Below are positions 33,931 to 47,016 of a stretch of DNA of 64,000 nucleotides, piece after piece. Positions within the stretch are counted from its first letter, which is position 1. Each line of letters starts with the position of its first letter. The stretch covers positions 134,001 to 198,000 of the forward strand of contig CAWZYM010000297.1 of the NCBI GenBank assembly GCA_963966185.1, written 5' to 3'. Origin of the DNA: Rhabditoides inermis (taxonomy: Eukaryota; Nematoda; Chromadorea; Rhabditida; Rhabditidae). The translations under genes were made by a program, and so were the position numbers. Below the pieces are notes generated by a model. The model saw nothing but the letters and a program-made list of their open reading frames with translations, ran no database searches and had not been told where the DNA came from.

Positions 33931-36604
33931 ACTTGTTCAATATTCCGGTAATTTGTCCACCCTTGTTCAATCTTCCAGTAATTTGTCCACACTTGTTCAA
34001 TCTTCCGGTATTTTGTCCACCCTTGTTTAATTTTCCGGTGATTTGCACGTAGATGTTCAATCTTTTGGTGTTTTGTACGTACATGTTCAATCTTCCGGTA
34101 ATTTTCCCACACTTGTTCAATATTCCGGTAATTTGTCCACCCTTGTTCAATCTTCCGGTAATTTGTCCACACTTGTTCAATCTTCCGGTATTTTGTCCAC
34201 CCTTGTTCAATCTTCCGGTAATTTGCACGTATATGTTCAATCTTTTGGTGCTTGTCCACCCTTGTTCAACCTCCTGGTAATTCGTCCACACTCGTTCAAT
34301 CTTTCGGTAATTTGTCCATACATGTTCAATCTTCCGGTATTCTGTTAATTATTGTTCAATCTTCCGGTATTTTGTTACATATTGTTCAATCTCCCGTTAA
34401 TTCGTCCACAATTGTTCAATCTTCCGGTAATTTGCACGTAGATAATCAATCTTTCGGTATTTTGTCCGTACATGTTCAATCTTACGGTGCTTTGTCCACC
34501 CTTGTTCAATCTCCCGGTAGTTTGTCCACTTTTGTTCAATTTTCCGGTAAGTTGCACGTAGATAATCAATCTTCCGGTATTTTGTTCACATTTGTTCAAT
34601 CTTCCGGTAATTTGCACGTAGACAATCAATCTTCCGGTATTTTGTCCACACTTGTTCAATCTCCCGGTGATTTGCAAGTAGATGTTCAATCTTTTGGTAT
34701 TTTGTACGTACATGTTCAATCTTCCGGTAATTTTCCCACACTTGTTCAATATTCCGGTAATTTGTCCACCCTTGTTCAATCTTTCGTTAATTTTGTCCGT
34801 ACATGTTCAATCTTCCGGTATTCTGTTAATTATTGTTCAATCTTCCGGTATTTTGTTAACTATTGTTCAATCTCCCGGTAATTCGTCCACAATTGTTCAA
34901 TCTTCCGGTAATTTGTACACACTTGTTCAACCTTCCGGTTTTTTGTTCACACTTATTCAATCTTCGGTAATTTGTCCGTACCTGTTCAATTTCCCGGACT
35001 TGTTCAATCTTCCGGTATTTTGTCCACCCTTGTTCAATCTTCCGGTAATTTGCACGTAGATGTTCAATCTTACGGTATTTTGTCCACCCTTGTTAAATCT
35101 CCCGGTGATTTGCACGTAGATGTTCAATCTTTTGGTATTTTGTACGTACATGTTCAATCTTCCGGTAATTTTCCCACACTTGTTCAATATTCCGGTAATT
35201 TGTCCACCCTTGTTCAATCTTCCAGTAATTTGTCCACACTTGTTCAATCTTCCGGTATTTTGTCCACCCTTGTTTAATTTTCCGGTAATTTGCACGTAGA
35301 TGTTCAATCTCACGGTATTTTGTTCACCCTTGTTCAACCTCCCGATAATTTGTCCACACTTGTTCAATCTTCCGGTAATTTGCACGTAGACAATCAATCT
35401 TCCGGTATTTTGTCCGTACATGTTCAATCTTCCGGTAATTTTTCCACACTTGTTCAATCTTCCGGTAATTTGTCCACCCTTGTTCAATCTTCCGGTAATT
35501 TGCACGTAGATGTTCAATCTTACGGTATTTTGTCCACCCTCGTTCAATCTCCCGGTAATTTGTCCGCACTTGTTCAATCTTCCGATATTTTGTCCACCCT
35601 TGTTCAATCTTCTGGTAATTTGCACGTAGATGTTCAATCTTCCGGTAATTTGTCCACCCTTGTTCAATCTTCCGGTAAGTTGTCCACACTTGTTCAATTT
35701 TCCGGTATTTTGTCCACCCTTGTTCAATCTTCCGGTAATTTGCACGTATATGTTCAATCTTTTGGTGCTTGTCCACCCTTGTTCAACCTCCTGGTAATTC
35801 GTCCACACTCGTTCAATCTTTCGGTAATTTGTCCGTACATGTTCAATCTTCCGGTATTCTGTTAATTATTGTTCAATCTTCCGGTATTTTGTTACATATT
35901 GTTCAATCTCCCGTTAATTCGTCCAAAATTGTTCAATCTTCCGGTAATTTGCACGTAGATAATCAATCTTCCGGTATTTTGTCCGTACATGTTCAATCTT
36001 CTGGTAATTTGTCCACACTTGTTCAATCTTCCGGTAATTTGCACGTATATGTTCAATCTTCCGGTATTTTGTCCACCCTTGTTCAACCTCCCGATAATTT
36101 GTCCACACTTGTTCAATCTTCCGGTAATTTGCACGTAGACAATCAATCTTCCGGTATTTTGTCCGTACATGTTCAATCTTCCGGTAATTTTTCCACACTT
36201 GTTCAATCTTCCGGTAATTTGTCCACCCTTGTTCAATCTTCCGGTAATTTGCCCGTAGATGTTCGATCTTACGGTAATTTGTCCACCCTTGTTCAATCTT
36301 CCGGTAATTTGCACGTAGATGTTCAATCTTCCGGTATTTTGTCCACCCTTGTTCAACCTCCCGATAATTTGTCCACACTTGTTCAATCTTCCGGTAATTT
36401 GCACGTAGACAATCAATCTTCCGGTATTTTGTCCGTACATGTTCAATCTTCCGGTAATTTTTCCACACTTGTTCAATCTTCCGGTAATTTGTCCACCCTT
36501 GTTCAATCTTCCGGTAATTTGCCCGTAGATGTTCGATCTTCCGGTATTTTGTCCACCCTTGTTCAACCTCCCGATAATTTGTCCACACTTGTTCAATCTT
36601 CCGG
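33931..36604. repeat. 30-bp minisatellite, block 2 (about 89 units)
   Basis: It begins directly at the truncated SMC2 exon (GTTGAAA|ACTTGTTCAATATTCC) and matches block 1 from about 30,498 with an offset of 3,540 bp. It ends at CTTCCGG|ATCGAG, the minisatellite-to-SMC2-flank junction. Confidence 0.95.
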
Positions 36605-36992
36605 ATCGAGTGCAGGGAAGCGCCAATCTTCGACTGGGAAGTAAGGGGCAGCAGGCTGAGTGGCCGGCATGGCGAGACAATGACAACATCACAAACAACT
36701 CTCTCGTCACGCACACACGTGTCGCCATCAACACAAACAATCACGTGCACGCATCAAAACACTTCATTCGACAACAATCAAACACGCATAGTTACAGGAA
36801 CAAAGAGAGATCGCCGATATACATACAAAGTAGAGGTGTACATAAAACCGGAGTGTGAGATACGTAAAATGAGTAAAGTGATATCAAAAAAACAACCGGT
36901 GGGAGTTGCGAGTGCTGGAACGTGAGACATCGTAAGTGGCAACAGAGCAGCAGGTGAAAGGGAGACGGTCGCTCTTCTCTCTTCTTCTCATC

Positions 36993-37312
36993 TCACTTGG
37001 TGTTGTCAATCCTGGTGATCTGACTGGTTCCCTCGCTGAACGTGGTCCGGTACAACACGTTCGCGTGATTTAACATACCCTCCTTCAGTGACACGATGAA
37101 GAACTGAAATCAATCAATCATCTTGTCAATATCAATCGATAATGGGTACCCGCGAGTTGGTGAAGTTCTTCTTGATCATGGCTCCAATGTTCTGAGTGTG
37201 GGAGAGGTCGAGGGCAGCGTCGACCTCGTCGAGAATGTAGATGGGCTGCTTGAACTTCAACATCGCCAGCACAAGAGAGAGCGCCACCTTCTGGCCTGAA
37301 ACGGAAACAGTC

Positions 37313-37392
<80 letters not shown>

Positions 37393-37474
37393 CTCCACAT
37401 ACCTCCACTCAGCTCTCCCAGGTGCTCCTTCCACTGTCCGTTGAATGCCACTGTCCTTCCACTGTCCGTTGAAA
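36993..37474 (-). pseudogene. SMC2 C-terminal fragment D
   Basis: Same exon remains and same truncation as fragment C, 3,540 bp further on, with the intronic CT tract four bases longer. It differs from C by very few bases. Stop, [10 protein letters not shown] and [12 protein letters not shown] are all present; upstream exons are absent. Confidence 0.85.
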
Positions 37475-40148
37475 ACTTGTTCAATATTCCGGTAATTTGT
37501 CCACCCTTGTTCAATCTTCCAGTAATTTGTCCACACTTGTTCAATCTTCCGGTATTTTGTCCACCCTTGTTTAATTTTCCGGTGATTTGCACGTAGATGT
37601 TCAATCTTTTGGTGTTTTGTACGTACATGTTCAATCTTCCGGTAATTTTCCCACACTTGTTCAATATTCCGGTAATTTGTCCACCCTTGTTCAATCTTCC
37701 GGTAATTTGTCCACACTTGTTCAATCTTCCGGTATTTTGTCCACCCTTGTTCAATCTTCCGGTAATTTGCACGTATATGTTCAATCTTTTGGTGCTTGTC
37801 CACCCTTGTTCAACCTCCTGGTAATTCGTCCACACTCGTTCAATCTTTCGGTAATTTGTCCGTACATGTTCAATCTTCCGGTATTCTGTTAATTATTGTT
37901 CAATCTTCCGGTATTTTGTTACATATTGTTCAATCTCCCGTTAATTCGTCCACAATTGTTCAATCTTCCGGTAATTTGCACGTAGATAATCAATCTTTCG
38001 GTATTTTGTCCGTACATGTTCAATCTTACGGTGCTTTGTCCACCCTTGTTCAATCTCCCGGTAGTTTGTCCACTTTTGTTCAATTTTCCGGTAAGTTGCA
38101 CGTAGATAATCAATCTTCCGGTATTTTGTTCACATTTGTTCAATCTTCCGGTAATTTGCACGTAGACAATCAATCTTCCGGTATTTTGTCCACACTTGTT
38201 CAATCTCCCGGTGATTTGCAAGTAGATGTTCAATCTTTTGGTATTTTGTACGTACATGTTCAATCTTCCGGTAATTTTCCCACACTTGTTCAATATTCCG
38301 GTAATTTGTCCACCCTTGTTCAATCTTTCGGTAATTTTGTCCGTACATGTTCAATCTTCCGGTATTCTGTTAATTATTGTTCAATCTTCCGGTATTTTGT
38401 TAACTATTGTTCAATCTCCCGGTAATTCGTCCACAATTGTTCAATCTTCCGGTAATTTGTACACACTTGTTCAACCTTCCGGTTTTTTGTTCACACTTAT
38501 TCAATCTTCGGTAATTTGTCCGTACCTGTTCAATTTCCCGGACTTGTTCAATCTTCCGGTATTTTGTCCACCCTTGTTCAATCTTCCGGTAATTTGCACG
38601 TAGATGTTCAATCTTACGGTATTTTGTCCACCCTTGTTAAATCTCCCGGTGATTTGCACGTAGATGTTCAATCTTTTGGTATTTTGTACGTACATGTTCA
38701 ATCTTCCGGTAATTTTCCCACACTTGTTCAATATTCCGGTAATTTGTCCACCCTTGTTCAATCTTCCAGTAATTTGTCCACACTTGTTCAATCTTCCGGT
38801 ATTTTGTCCACCCTTGTTTAATTTTCCGGTAATTTGCACGTAGATGTTCAATCTCACGGTATTTTGTTCACCCTTGTTCAACCTCCCGATAATTTGTCCA
38901 CACTTGTTCAATCTTCCGGTAATTTGCACGTAGACAATCAATCTTCCGGTATTTTGTCCGTACATGTTCAATCTTCCGGTAATTTTTCCACACTTGTTCA
39001 ATCTTCCGGTAATTTGTCCACCCTTGTTCAATCTTCCGGTAATTTGCACGTAGATGTTCAATCTTACGGTATTTTGTCCACCCTCGTTCAATCTCCCGGT
39101 AATTTGTCCGCACTTGTTCAATCTTCCGATATTTTGTCCACCCTTGTTCAATCTTCTGGTAATTTGCACGTAGATGTTCAATCTTCCGGTAATTTGTCCA
39201 CCCTTGTTCAATCTTCCGGTAAGTTGTCCACACTTGTTCAATTTTCCGGTATTTTGTCCACCCTTGTTCAATCTTCCGGTAATTTGCACGTATATGTTCA
39301 ATCTTTTGGTGCTTGTCCACCCTTGTTCAACCTCCTGGTAATTCGTCCACACTCGTTCAATCTTTCGGTAATTTGTCCGTACATGTTCAATCTTCCGGTA
39401 TTCTGTTAATTATTGTTCAATCTTCCGGTATTTTGTTACATATTGTTCAATCTCCCGTTAATTCGTCCAAAATTGTTCAATCTTCCGGTAATTTGCACGT
39501 AGATAATCAATCTTCCGGTATTTTGTCCGTACATGTTCAATCTTCTGGTAATTTGTCCACACTTGTTCAATCTTCCGGTAATTTGCACGTATATGTTCAA
39601 TCTTCCGGTATTTTGTCCACCCTTGTTCAACCTCCCGATAATTTGTCCACACTTGTTCAATCTTCCGGTAATTTGCACGTAGACAATCAATCTTCCGGTA
39701 TTTTGTCCGTACATGTTCAATCTTCCGGTAATTTTTCCACACTTGTTCAATCTTCCGGTAATTTGTCCACCCTTGTTCAATCTTCCGGTAATTTGCCCGT
39801 AGATGTTCGATCTTACGGTAATTTGTCCACCCTTGTTCAATCTTCCGGTAATTTGCACGTAGATGTTCAATCTTCCGGTATTTTGTCCACCCTTGTTCAA
39901 CCTCCCGATAATTTGTCCACACTTGTTCAATCTTCCGGTAATTTGCACGTAGACAATCAATCTTCCGGTATTTTGTCCGTACATGTTCAATCTTCCGGTA
40001 ATTTTTCCACACTTGTTCAATCTTCCGGTAATTTGTCCACCCTTGTTCAATCTTCCGGTAATTTGCCCGTAGATGTTCGATCTTCCGGTATTTTGTCCAC
40101 CCTTGTTCAACCTCCCGATAATTTGTCCACACTTGTTCAATCTTCCGG
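37475..40148. repeat. 30-bp minisatellite, block 3 (about 89 units)
   Basis: It matches block 2 almost base for base (offset 3,544 bp), including the rare 29-bp variants and the irregular TTCAATTTCCCGGACTTG unit. It ends at the junction with SMC2 fragment E. Confidence 0.95.
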
Positions 40149-40536
40149 ATCGAGTGCAGGGAAGCGCCAATCTTCGACTGGGAAGTAAGGGGCAGCAGGC
40201 TGAGTGGCCGGCATGGCGAGACAATGACAACATCACAAACAACTCTCTCGTCACGCACACACGTGTCGCCATCAACACAAACAATCACGTGCACGCATCA
40301 AAACACTTCATTCGACAACAATCAAACACGCATAGTTACAGGAACAAAGAGAGATCGCCGATATACATACAAAGTAGAGGTGTACATAAAACCGGAGTGT
40401 GAGATACGTAAAATGAGTAAAGTGATATCAAAAAAACAACCGGTGGGAGTTGCGAGTGCTGGAACGTGAGACATCGTAAGTGGCAACAGAGCAGCAGGTG
40501 AAAGGGAGACGGTCGCTCTTCTCTCTTCTTCTCATC

Positions 40537-40856
40537 TCACTTGGTGTTGTCAATCCTGGTGATCTGACTGGTTCCCTCGCTGAACGTGGTCCGGTACAAC
40601 ACGTTCGCGTGATTTAACATACCCTCCTTCAGCGACACGATGAAGAACTGAAATCAATCAATCATCTTGTCAATATCAATCGATAATGGGTACCCGCGAG
40701 TTGGTGAAGTTCTTCTTGATCATGGCTCCAATGTTCTGAGTGTGGGAGAGGTCGAGGGCAGCGTCGACCTCGTCGAGAATGTAGATGGGCTGCTTGAACT
40801 TCAACATCGCCAGCACAAGAGAGAGCGCCACCTTCTGGCCTGAAACGGAAACAGTC

Positions 40857-40918
<62 letters not shown>

Positions 40919-41257
40919 CTCCACATACCTCCACTCAGCTCTCCCAGGTGCTCCTTCCACTGTCCGTTGAATGCCACATTCACCTCCAGCCCATCCAGCG
41001 CAGTCGTCTTTCTCCCATCCTTCGAAGGGGGCGGCTCCATCTTTGCGTCCGTTCCCGGAAGAAGAGTGCCAAAGATGTTACCAAAGTCCTGAGAAAGGAA
41101 ACTATGAATCAATCGATATCCACTCAAGCACCTTGTTGACCTTCTCGTGGGCCTTCATAATCTCCTCCTCTTTCTTTTTGTCCAGAACTTCGATCGTCTT
41201 CATGAAGTTCGTCTTATTCTTGTGTATCTGCTTTTTCTTCTTCGCAAGCGTCGCAAC
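40537..41257 (-). pseudogene. SMC2 C-terminal fragment E (five exons, all open)
   Basis: Minus-strand exons 41132-41257 (coiled-coil end, KKKQIHKNKTNFMKTIEVLD to EKVNK), 40929-41088 ([20 protein letters not shown] ... [11 protein letters not shown]), 40694-40839 (signature rest and [17 protein letters not shown]) and 40537-40647 ([10 protein letters not shown] to DNTK, TGA 40537-40539) join in phase into about 180 residues, matching the last part of SMC2 from the distal coiled coil to the C-terminus. The N-terminal head, hinge and most of the coiled coil are not in the window. Upstream of 41,257 the sequence turns into inverted minisatellite remnants, so the gene seems cut there. This is the likely source of the truncated C and D copies. 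Confidence 0.85.
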
Positions 41258-41287
41258 CTGCACAATCTTTTCTCTTTCTCTGACAAA

Positions 41288-41350
41288 TCACCGGCGGCAG
41301 ATTGAACATTTGTAGACAAACTACCGAAAGATTGAACATTTGTTGAACAA
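41288..41350. repeat. Inverted remnant of the 30-bp minisatellite
   Basis: AACTACCGAAAGATTGAACA is the complement of the minisatellite word TGTTCAATCTTTCGGTAGTT, and about two units are present in the opposite orientation to blocks 1-3. The upstream SMC2 exon ends 30 bp away. Confidence 0.7.
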
Positions 41351-41632
41351 ATTATCTGATTTGGATAGAAGTGTAGTCACATGTTTGTCTCAGAAAGAAT
41401 TTGCAATCGCAATTGATCGTTTCTTCGGTAAAAACCAAAAAAGGTTTCAAGACCCCATACGCTTGTAATAATTTGTTAATGTGATAGAAATAACAGGACA
41501 GTTTGACTTGATTGGGTAACGGCGAATTGTCCGCGAAAGAAACACCCAATAGAGAAAGATTATCTCAAGGGCGAGCAGCGCGACGCGACCGCCACGAATG
41601 CTATCCTCGCGCAGGCAGAGACGTTACAGCCA

Positions 41633-41914
41633 ATGGGCGGCCAGAAAGGCGTTCATTTACATATCCGTCTGCAGGCCTTAGCGCACACGACAGAGGCGCG
41701 GCGGAGAAAAGTTGTTCCGAAAAACAAAGATTTCGGGCAGCCGGGTTGGGTGGAATTACATAATGAGGCGCTTGCCTCCTCACTCATTTCAGTTGTCGTT
41801 GCGAGGGAGAAGGAAGGGGAGAAACCTGTGGAGGAAGTACATTTGCCATATACGACACGGTGTATGGAAATGGCTTCCGCAGTAACAGCTTTGCCTCACT
41901 GGGAAGGAAACTGA
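41633..41914 (+). other. Small ORF, no family recognised
   Basis: A 93-residue ORF (contains GWVELHNEALASSLISVVVA and HLPYTTRCMEMASAVTALPH) ends at TGA 41912-41914, right at the TTAA border of the next element. Composition is protein-like but no homologue comes to mind and no splice context supports it. It could be the truncated end of a gene cut by that element. Confidence 0.25.
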
Positions 41915-42216
41915 TTAAAGGTAGTGTACCCTCTGGATCTGGGTGTATGCGTAGATATAACATGTCATTGTTTACGATTCAATGAGTATAATATGATAAT
42001 GCAGACATGCTGAAACAAATTTGTTTTGAAAAATCGTTTAAAAATTGGAGTAAGAAATCGTAGAATCTAATAACTTTTAATCAGCTCGAGTTATGTTTAA
42101 AAAAAAAGTTGCGTTAATATGCGTATCATGTTGGATTTAAATTAATTTTTGATAAGTTTCGATTTCATTATTTCTCATCACAAATAACCACAATGAAAAT
42201 ATTTCTAAAAGGCATT

Positions 42217-42515
42217 GACTAGCGCTCCGGCGCGCTATCGCACTAGGTATACAAACATAGAAAAATATAAGATTAGTTCGTCTTGCATGTTTGATAATTG
42301 ATTGCTCTCTAATGACTCTTGCGAAGATACTTACAAGGTTGTAGTTGAAAGGTTCAAGTTCTTTTTTGTATTTTGTATATGTAGCTCAATTTTTGTCTTT
42401 TCTAACTATCTCTCCTACTTCTTTTCCACTTATTTTATGTTTCACAGATGTACACCGCCCCATCTCTTTCTCCGCTACACTGTTCTGTCTACTTTTCATC
42501 TGCCTCCTCCTCCCC

Positions 42516-42552
<37 letters not shown>

Positions 42553-44263
42553 TCGACACAGTTCTACTCTCCCCTATCTCTCCTATCTCTCGCTCTCTCT
42601 TCTCCCTCTCCCACTGTCTCGCTATATCTTTCTCTCTTTCTTTTTCTCTGTCAGTATTATATTCTCTAGAAACAGTATTATATTGTCTATTGTCTACTGT
42701 CAACTTTCTGGAGACAATACTAATACTATGCTCTTGTTTGTCTACTGCATCTTTTTCTTCTACGGTGACAACAACTTTCTAGAGACATTACTATGTTTTC
42801 TTCTATCTACTTTCACCTCTCGTCACCTCTTCCACTCTCACTCTCACATCTGCAGTAATCACTATCACTGCGACTTTCGAGACACGGTTATGTCTACTTT
42901 CCCTTCTCTCTTCTCTTTTCTCTCTTCTCTCTCTCTCTCTCTCTCTCTCTCCTATTCTCTCTCTTGTATACTTTCACGTCCCCGCTGCGGTAACAATAAC
43001 TTTTTAGAGACAGTACTATGGTACCTTCTGTCTACTCTTCTATTCTCACATCTGCAGTAGTCATTGCGACTTTCGAGATACAGTTATATGAAAACTTATT
43101 TAACAGAAAGTACTACTCTTTTTTCTACTGTCTTCTCTCCCTACTGTCTACTCTCTCACGTTCTAAAAATATAATTTGACCGCCTGTGCTTGCCAAATGA
43201 CATGTAAGGTGAACTCGATTCTCACCTCATCTCACTTCCACTCGACACGGTACTGCATCGAAAAGCGGAATTTCCGGCTGAGTATGTACAAGAGTACAAG
43301 TAATAAACTCAAAACTTAGTTTTAACTGAAAACAGAAGCAGTACATAGTTCTATATTACGTCTACAATGACTTCGAGAAAAGAAGCTGGCTGGCGCGCCC
43401 CAACGCGTTGTGCGCACGTGTGAAGGAGTTCGAAACAGTTTGAGGTTGATTTGAACGTTAGAAAGCACTATCTTTCGACGTTTCGAAACATTTTACTCAA
43501 TTTTAAACCTTCAACTGTTCGTTTTGTAAAAGTTATTCGTTGAAGATAGAAATTTTGTCTTTTTCAACTGACTTAATCCATTATTGTTATTAATTTAGAC
43601 ATATTCCTATCAAAAAAGACACAACTGAGTGGATATGGGTCAGTGATTGCGAATGCCAACTATTCGATATCGATCGGTTGACCTGGCGGCTGGCAGCGAG
43701 CAATCCGGTGGGCGCGACCCCAGCAAGTAACGCGCGCTCAGAAAATGTCTAATACTGTATGAAGACAAAGTCCGATCGATCTGAAACTTTGACAGAAGGG
43801 CTTTTTTGCCCATAAAAGCTTAAGTTTACAAATTGGACCCTCTATCTCGTCTGTACGAAAAGTCGATCATATTCGCCATATTTGGTGACTTTTCAAAAAA
43901 GGAAACCAGTTTCCATAATCTATTATACGTAATCTTTCTTCTATTCAATTTTTATAGAAATCGAAGATCATGAATTTTGGGTGCATTTTGGGTACATTCG
44001 CTTATTTGGGCATGAAGATGAGATCACAGGCAGCTGGTATCGCGGCTATCGACTTTTTCTAGGTCGATTCACCTACTCTCCGAATTTGGTTCTAATTGAA
44101 GTATTTTGAAACTTTTCTCCATAGTTAAGAGATTAGGTGATAACTATGATCAGAAGATTGACGAGATATTTGGAATTTTGCGTTCTCGGGTGTTAAAGAA
44201 ACTTTCTAGAAGAATTTAGCAATTAGGGTATACTTTGAAAAGAGATATCTCTCCGGAAAGAAT

Positions 44264-44307
<44 letters not shown>

Positions 44308-44334
44308 CCATAGTAAATATTAGTATTAAAGGGG
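42217..44334 (+). repeat. 2.1-kb ACTAGCG unit 1
   Basis: First of four head-to-tail units; it starts at the GC-rich hairpin GACTAGCGCTCCGG (shortened here) and ends with a (GACA)n tract and CCATAGTAAATATTAG. It contains the undisturbed GGTTCTAATTGAAG site (about 44,090) where the solo copy carries its foldback. Confidence 0.85.
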
Positions 44335-44651
44335 GACTAGCGCTCCGGCGCGCTGTCGCGCGCCTCCGCACTAGGCATACAAAAATAGAAAAACAGAAGA
44401 ATAGTTCGTCTTGCATGGTTGATAGTTGATTGCTCTCTAATGACTCTCGCGAAGATACATACACGCAAGGGTTGTCGTTAAAGTGTTCAAGTTCTATGTA
44501 TTTTGTATATGTAGCTTAATATTTGTGTTTTCTAACTATCGCTCCTACTTCCTTTTCACTTATTTTGTGTTTCACAGATGTACACCGCCCCATCTCTTTC
44601 TCCTCTACACTGTTCTGTCTACTTTCCATCCTATCTTCCTTCTCCTCCCCC

Positions 44652-44739
<88 letters not shown>

Positions 44740-46654
44740 TCGACACAATTCTACTTTTCCCTATCTCTCCTCTCTCTCTTCTTCCTCTCCCACTGTCTCG
44801 CTATCTCTTTTTCTCTTTCGCTTTCTCTATCAGTATTATATTCTCTAGAAACAGTATTACATTAACTATTGTCTACTGTCTACTGTCAACTTTCTAGAGA
44901 CAATACTAATACTATGCTTTTGTTTGTCTACTGCATCTTTTTCTTCTACTGTGACAACAACTTTCTAGAAACATCACTATTCACTATGTTTTCTTTTGTC
45001 TACTTTCACCTCTCGTTACCTCTTCCAAGCTCACATCTGCAGTAATCACTATCACTGCGACTTTCGAGAGACAGTTATGTCTACTCTCCCTTCTCTCTTC
45101 TCCTTTCTCTCTCCTATTCTCTCTCTTGTATACTTTCACGTCCCCGCTGCGGTGACAACAACTTTCTAGATACAGTACTATGGTATCTTCTGTCTACTCT
45201 TCTATTCTCACTGCAGTAGTCACTGCGACTTTCGAGAGACAGTTATGTCTACTCTCCCTTCTCTCTTCTCTTTTCTCTCTCCTATTCTCTCTCTCTCTCT
45301 CCTATTCTCTTTCTTGTATTCTTTCACGTCCCCGCTGCGGTGACAACAACTTTCTAGAGACAGTACTATGGTACCTTCTGTCTACTCTTCTATTCTCACT
45401 GCAGTAGTCACTGCGACTTTCGAGAGACAGTTATGTAAAAACTTTTTTTAACAGAATGTACTACTCTCTTCTGTACTGTCTTCTCTCCCTACTGTCTACT
45501 CTCTCACGTTCTAAAAATATAATTTGACCGCCTGTGCTTGCCAAATTACATGTAAGGTGAACTCGATTCTCACCTCACCTCACTTCCACTCGACACTGTA
45601 CTGCATGGAAAAGCGGAAGTTCAGGCTAAATATGTACAATAGTACAAGTAATGAACTCAAAACTTAGTTTCAACTGAAAAAAGAAGCAGTACATAGTTCT
45701 ATATTACGTCTACAATGACTTCGAGAAAAGAAGCCGGCTGGCGCGCCCTAACACGTTGTGCGCACGTGTGAAGGAGTTTGAAGCAGTTTGAGGTTGATTT
45801 GATCGTTAGAAATCACTATCTATTGACGTCTCGAAACATTTTACTTAACTTTAAACCTTCAACTTTTCGATTTGTCAAGTTATTCGTTGAAAAAAAAGAA
45901 ATTTATCTTTTTAAACTGACTTAATCCATTATTGATATATGTAGACATACTTCTATCAAAAAAGACACAACTGAGTGGATATGGGTCAGTGATTGCGAAT
46001 GCCAACTATTCGATATCGATCGGTTGACCTGGCGGCTGGTAGCGAGCAACCCGGAGGGCGCGACCGCAGCAAGTAGCGCGCGCTCAAAAATGATCTAATA
46101 GCATATGAAGATAAAGTTCGATCGATCTGAAACTTTGACAGAAGGGCTTTTTTGCCCACAAAAGCTTAAGTTTACAAATTGGACCCTCTATCTCGTCTAT
46201 AGGAAAAGTCGATCATATTCGCCATATTTGGTGACTTTTCAAAAAAGGAAACCAGTTTCTATAATCTACTATACGTAATCTTTCTTCTATTCAATTTTCA
46301 TAGAAATCAAAGATCATGAATTTTGGGTGCATTTTGGGTACATTCGCCTATTTGGGCATGAAGATGAGGTCACAGGCAGCTGGTATCGCGGCTATCGACT
46401 TTTTCTAGGTCGATTCACCTACTCTCCAAATTTGGTTCTAATTAAAGTATTTTGAAATTTTTCTCCATAGTTAAGAGATCAGGTGATAACTATGATTAGG
46501 AGATCGCTATTGACGAGATATTTGGAATTTTGCGTACTGGGGTTTTGAAGAAACTTTTTAGAAGAAGTGAAGTGATAATACTGAGTTTGAAGAAAAATAA
46601 CCTTCCGGAAAGAAGGACAGACAGACACCATAGTAAATATTAGTATGCAAGGGG
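44335..46654 (+). repeat. 2.3-kb ACTAGCG unit 2
   Basis: Same layout as unit 1, with a longer CT tract (44,657-44,734) and an extra internal repeat of the TCTAGAGACAGTACTATGGT block (about 45,170-45,400), which explains its greater length. Its (GACA)n tail is short. Confidence 0.85.
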
Positions 46655-46982
46655 GACTAGCGCTCCGGCGCGCTATCGCGCGCCTCCGCACTAGGTATAC
46701 AAAAATAGAAGAATAGAAGAATAGTTCGTCTTGATAGTTGATTTCTCTCTAATGACTCTTGCGAAGATACATACACGCAAGGGTTGTAGTTGAAGTGTTC
46801 AAGTTCTATGTTTTTTGTATATGTAGCTTAACCTAGGCTTTTCTAACTATCTCTCCTCTCTCCTACTTCTTTTTCACTTATTTTCTGTTTCACAGATGTA
46901 CACCGCCCCATCTCTTTCTCCTCTACACTGTTCTGTCTACTTTCCATCCTATCTCCCTCCACCCCCCCCCTCCCCCCGCCTA

Positions 46983-47016
<34 letters not shown>

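Larger units (their letters stand above)
33065..40970. repeat. 3.54-kb macrosatellite (SMC2 3' end plus minisatellite)
   Basis: Identical junctions from minisatellite into SMC2 3' flank occur at 33,065, 36,605 and 40,149, giving periods of 3,540 and 3,544 bp. The 4-bp difference is in the (CT)n tract. The units are nearly identical (for example one CAGCGACACG/CAGTGACACG change), so amplification is recent or homogenised. The last unit keeps going into more SMC2 exons. Confidence 0.93.

Noticed and set aside
28581..40148. CRISPR-like array of 30-bp direct repeats
   Set aside because: The repeats are contiguous with no unique spacers, the host is a nematode, and the variation is spread through the unit. 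It is a minisatellite.
28534..40284. Many 100-291-codon ORFs with decapeptide repeats ([40 protein letters not shown])
   Set aside because: They arise on both strands in several frames from a stop-free 30-bp unit; there is no start context, splice support or frame preference.
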